Assembly (NCBI GenBank): GCA_039111635.1
Contig: JBCAQO010000009.1
Location: 1,958,769-2,022,768, forward strand
Direction of reading: 5' to 3'
DNA from: Heterobasidion occidentale
Lineage: Eukaryota; Basidiomycota; Agaricomycetes; Russulales; Bondarzewiaceae
Length of the DNA: 64,000 bases
The stretch's first letter is position 1. The number at the start of each line of letters is the position of its first letter. Under the pieces are notes generated by a model. That model was not told the DNA's origin, made no database searches, and was given only the letters and a program-made list of their open reading frames with translations. Positions 63,024 to 64,000 of the stretch are shown piece after piece. Made by a program: the position numbers and the translations under genes.

Positions 63024-64000
63024 AGCTAAAGCACGATATCAGGAATAGACAGAGTAGTGCGTGAGTACAGAACGGGCATCTGAGCATCTCCAATCTAATT
63101 TCAGGTTGAACGTGCTGGCATTTCGAAGCGGAGGCCGGCAAGGCCCGGACACAAGCAGGGCGAGGCGAGCCTCCACTATGAGCAACTTGAAGCAACTCTT
63201 GACTTGCACACCCGTTTGTGAGCGTCGGGGCTCTGGAACCTGCAGGTCATGAACGTATCGATTTTGAGTGCAGATGCAATGGTTGTTCAGCGCAGCCTCC
63301 TCGACCAAACTCAAGCAGTGCTCGGCAATCGCCGAGCTACCAATCCCAGCGGCAAATTGTCCTGCACAAACAGAAAAACTCATCCGTGAATATTCTGAAT
63401 GGCATCGCAATGAAAGACAGCAGTCTAAGCATATTAGTTACAAATGCGGACTAGATCACGCATCCTAAAAATCGATGTAGCGGATCACACTCAATTGTTT
63501 ACGAGTCGGAGTGTTAAGCTCAGCGAACTTTTCCATGTCTCCGCAAAGCTATGTCTTTACAAAACCAATCTGAAGTATGATATGTAAGTAAATCATAGGT
63601 CAGAAAAAGCGTCATTGGAATATAAATGCTCGCGAACGACGTCATGGCCGTGTCTGGACTCTGCTGGCCGCCGGCGGGCAGAAGTAGGTCTTCTGACCCC
63701 AACGCTCGTCATGCGCGTTTGCAGAATCCCAAACTCGACTGGCTACCCTGCCATCTTCGTCCTAGAGACACCAGAACCCGATGGAGATGGAGATCGGGAA
63801 CGTCAAACGAAAGCAAGGAGGGGAAAGGGGGCAGGGGAGGTCTGTGGGGCGAATGATATCCCTTGGGGGAGGACAATGGCCGCGAGGATATCGGTCAGAC
63901 CGGAGTTCTTGAGAAGAAATCAGCAAGGCTTAGATCACATTGTGCGCTGCAAGCTTTCCCAGGTGGACATTGACCCAAAGAGAACTCAAAAGAGAAACAC
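63024..64000. other. Right end of window, no gene seen
   Basis: The first ~400 bp is the upstream region shared with the other paralogues. The rest has only short ORFs without domains. Confidence 0.4.

Noticed and set aside
1..64000. Telomeric TTAGGG arrays that would explain the satellites as subtelomeric
   Set aside because: No tandem telomere repeat was seen at either end, so chromosome position remains open.

Overview
The window looks like nuclear DNA of a wood-decay basidiomycete, probably a Polyporales white-rot fungus (inference). Host genes are split by many introns of roughly 45-80 nt. The gene set includes a secreted laccase, a secreted bicupin oxalate decarboxylase, a basidiomycete-type chromodomain/5-hmdU-kinase-like protein and Sushi/Tf1-type chromovirus retrotransposons. 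A run of 100 N (6282-6381) marks a scaffold gap.

Layout. 1-5885: three tandem-repeat arrays (120/135 bp, ~54 bp and 80/89 bp units) with a dispersed ~120 bp repeat on both sides of the middle array. 5886-6898: no gene seen, contains the gap. 6899-28391: ordinary gene-dense DNA with oxalate decarboxylase (-), cullin-4 (+), HMUDK-helical/chromodomain protein (-), laccase (-), Zn2Cys6 transcription factor (+), RNase III-fold mitochondrial ribosomal protein (+), Old Yellow Enzyme (-) and branched-chain keto-acid dehydrogenase E2 (+). 28954-34228: two copies (A+, B-) of an uncharacterised coiled-coil/DUF6697-like gene arranged as inverted arms around a decayed CCT2 chaperonin fragment and a small gene fragment. 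A third copy (C-) lies at 61542-63023. 35068-60513: a nested retrotransposon nest. Element 1 (37014-47773, two 642-bp LTRs, TSD AGAAC) sits inside the 3' LTR of an older relative, element 2 (body 47779-58605). Further solo LTRs sit inside LTRs or coding parts, three of them with visible 5-bp target-site duplications.

How the parts relate. Oxalate decarboxylase and laccase are both secreted-type products of a white-rot lifestyle (oxalate turnover and phenol/lignin oxidation). They lie on the same strand about 5.7 kb apart with CUL4 and the HMUDK/chromo gene between them, and there is no evidence that they form a regulated cluster. CUL4 is the scaffold of CRL4 ubiquitin ligases. The E2 subunit and the RNase III-fold protein are mitochondrial housekeeping genes.

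The most unusual items are: the HMUDK-helical plus chromodomain fusion; the A/B/C gene family with its inverted arrangement; the extra 3' ORF and the iterated ~24-nt motif in the long 3' region of both chromoviruses; and the contrast between near-identical LTRs and a heavily frameshifted pol in element 1, which may be residual assembly indels. Exon boundaries given here were read by eye from splice signals and reading frame, and family names come from motif recognition without a database search.
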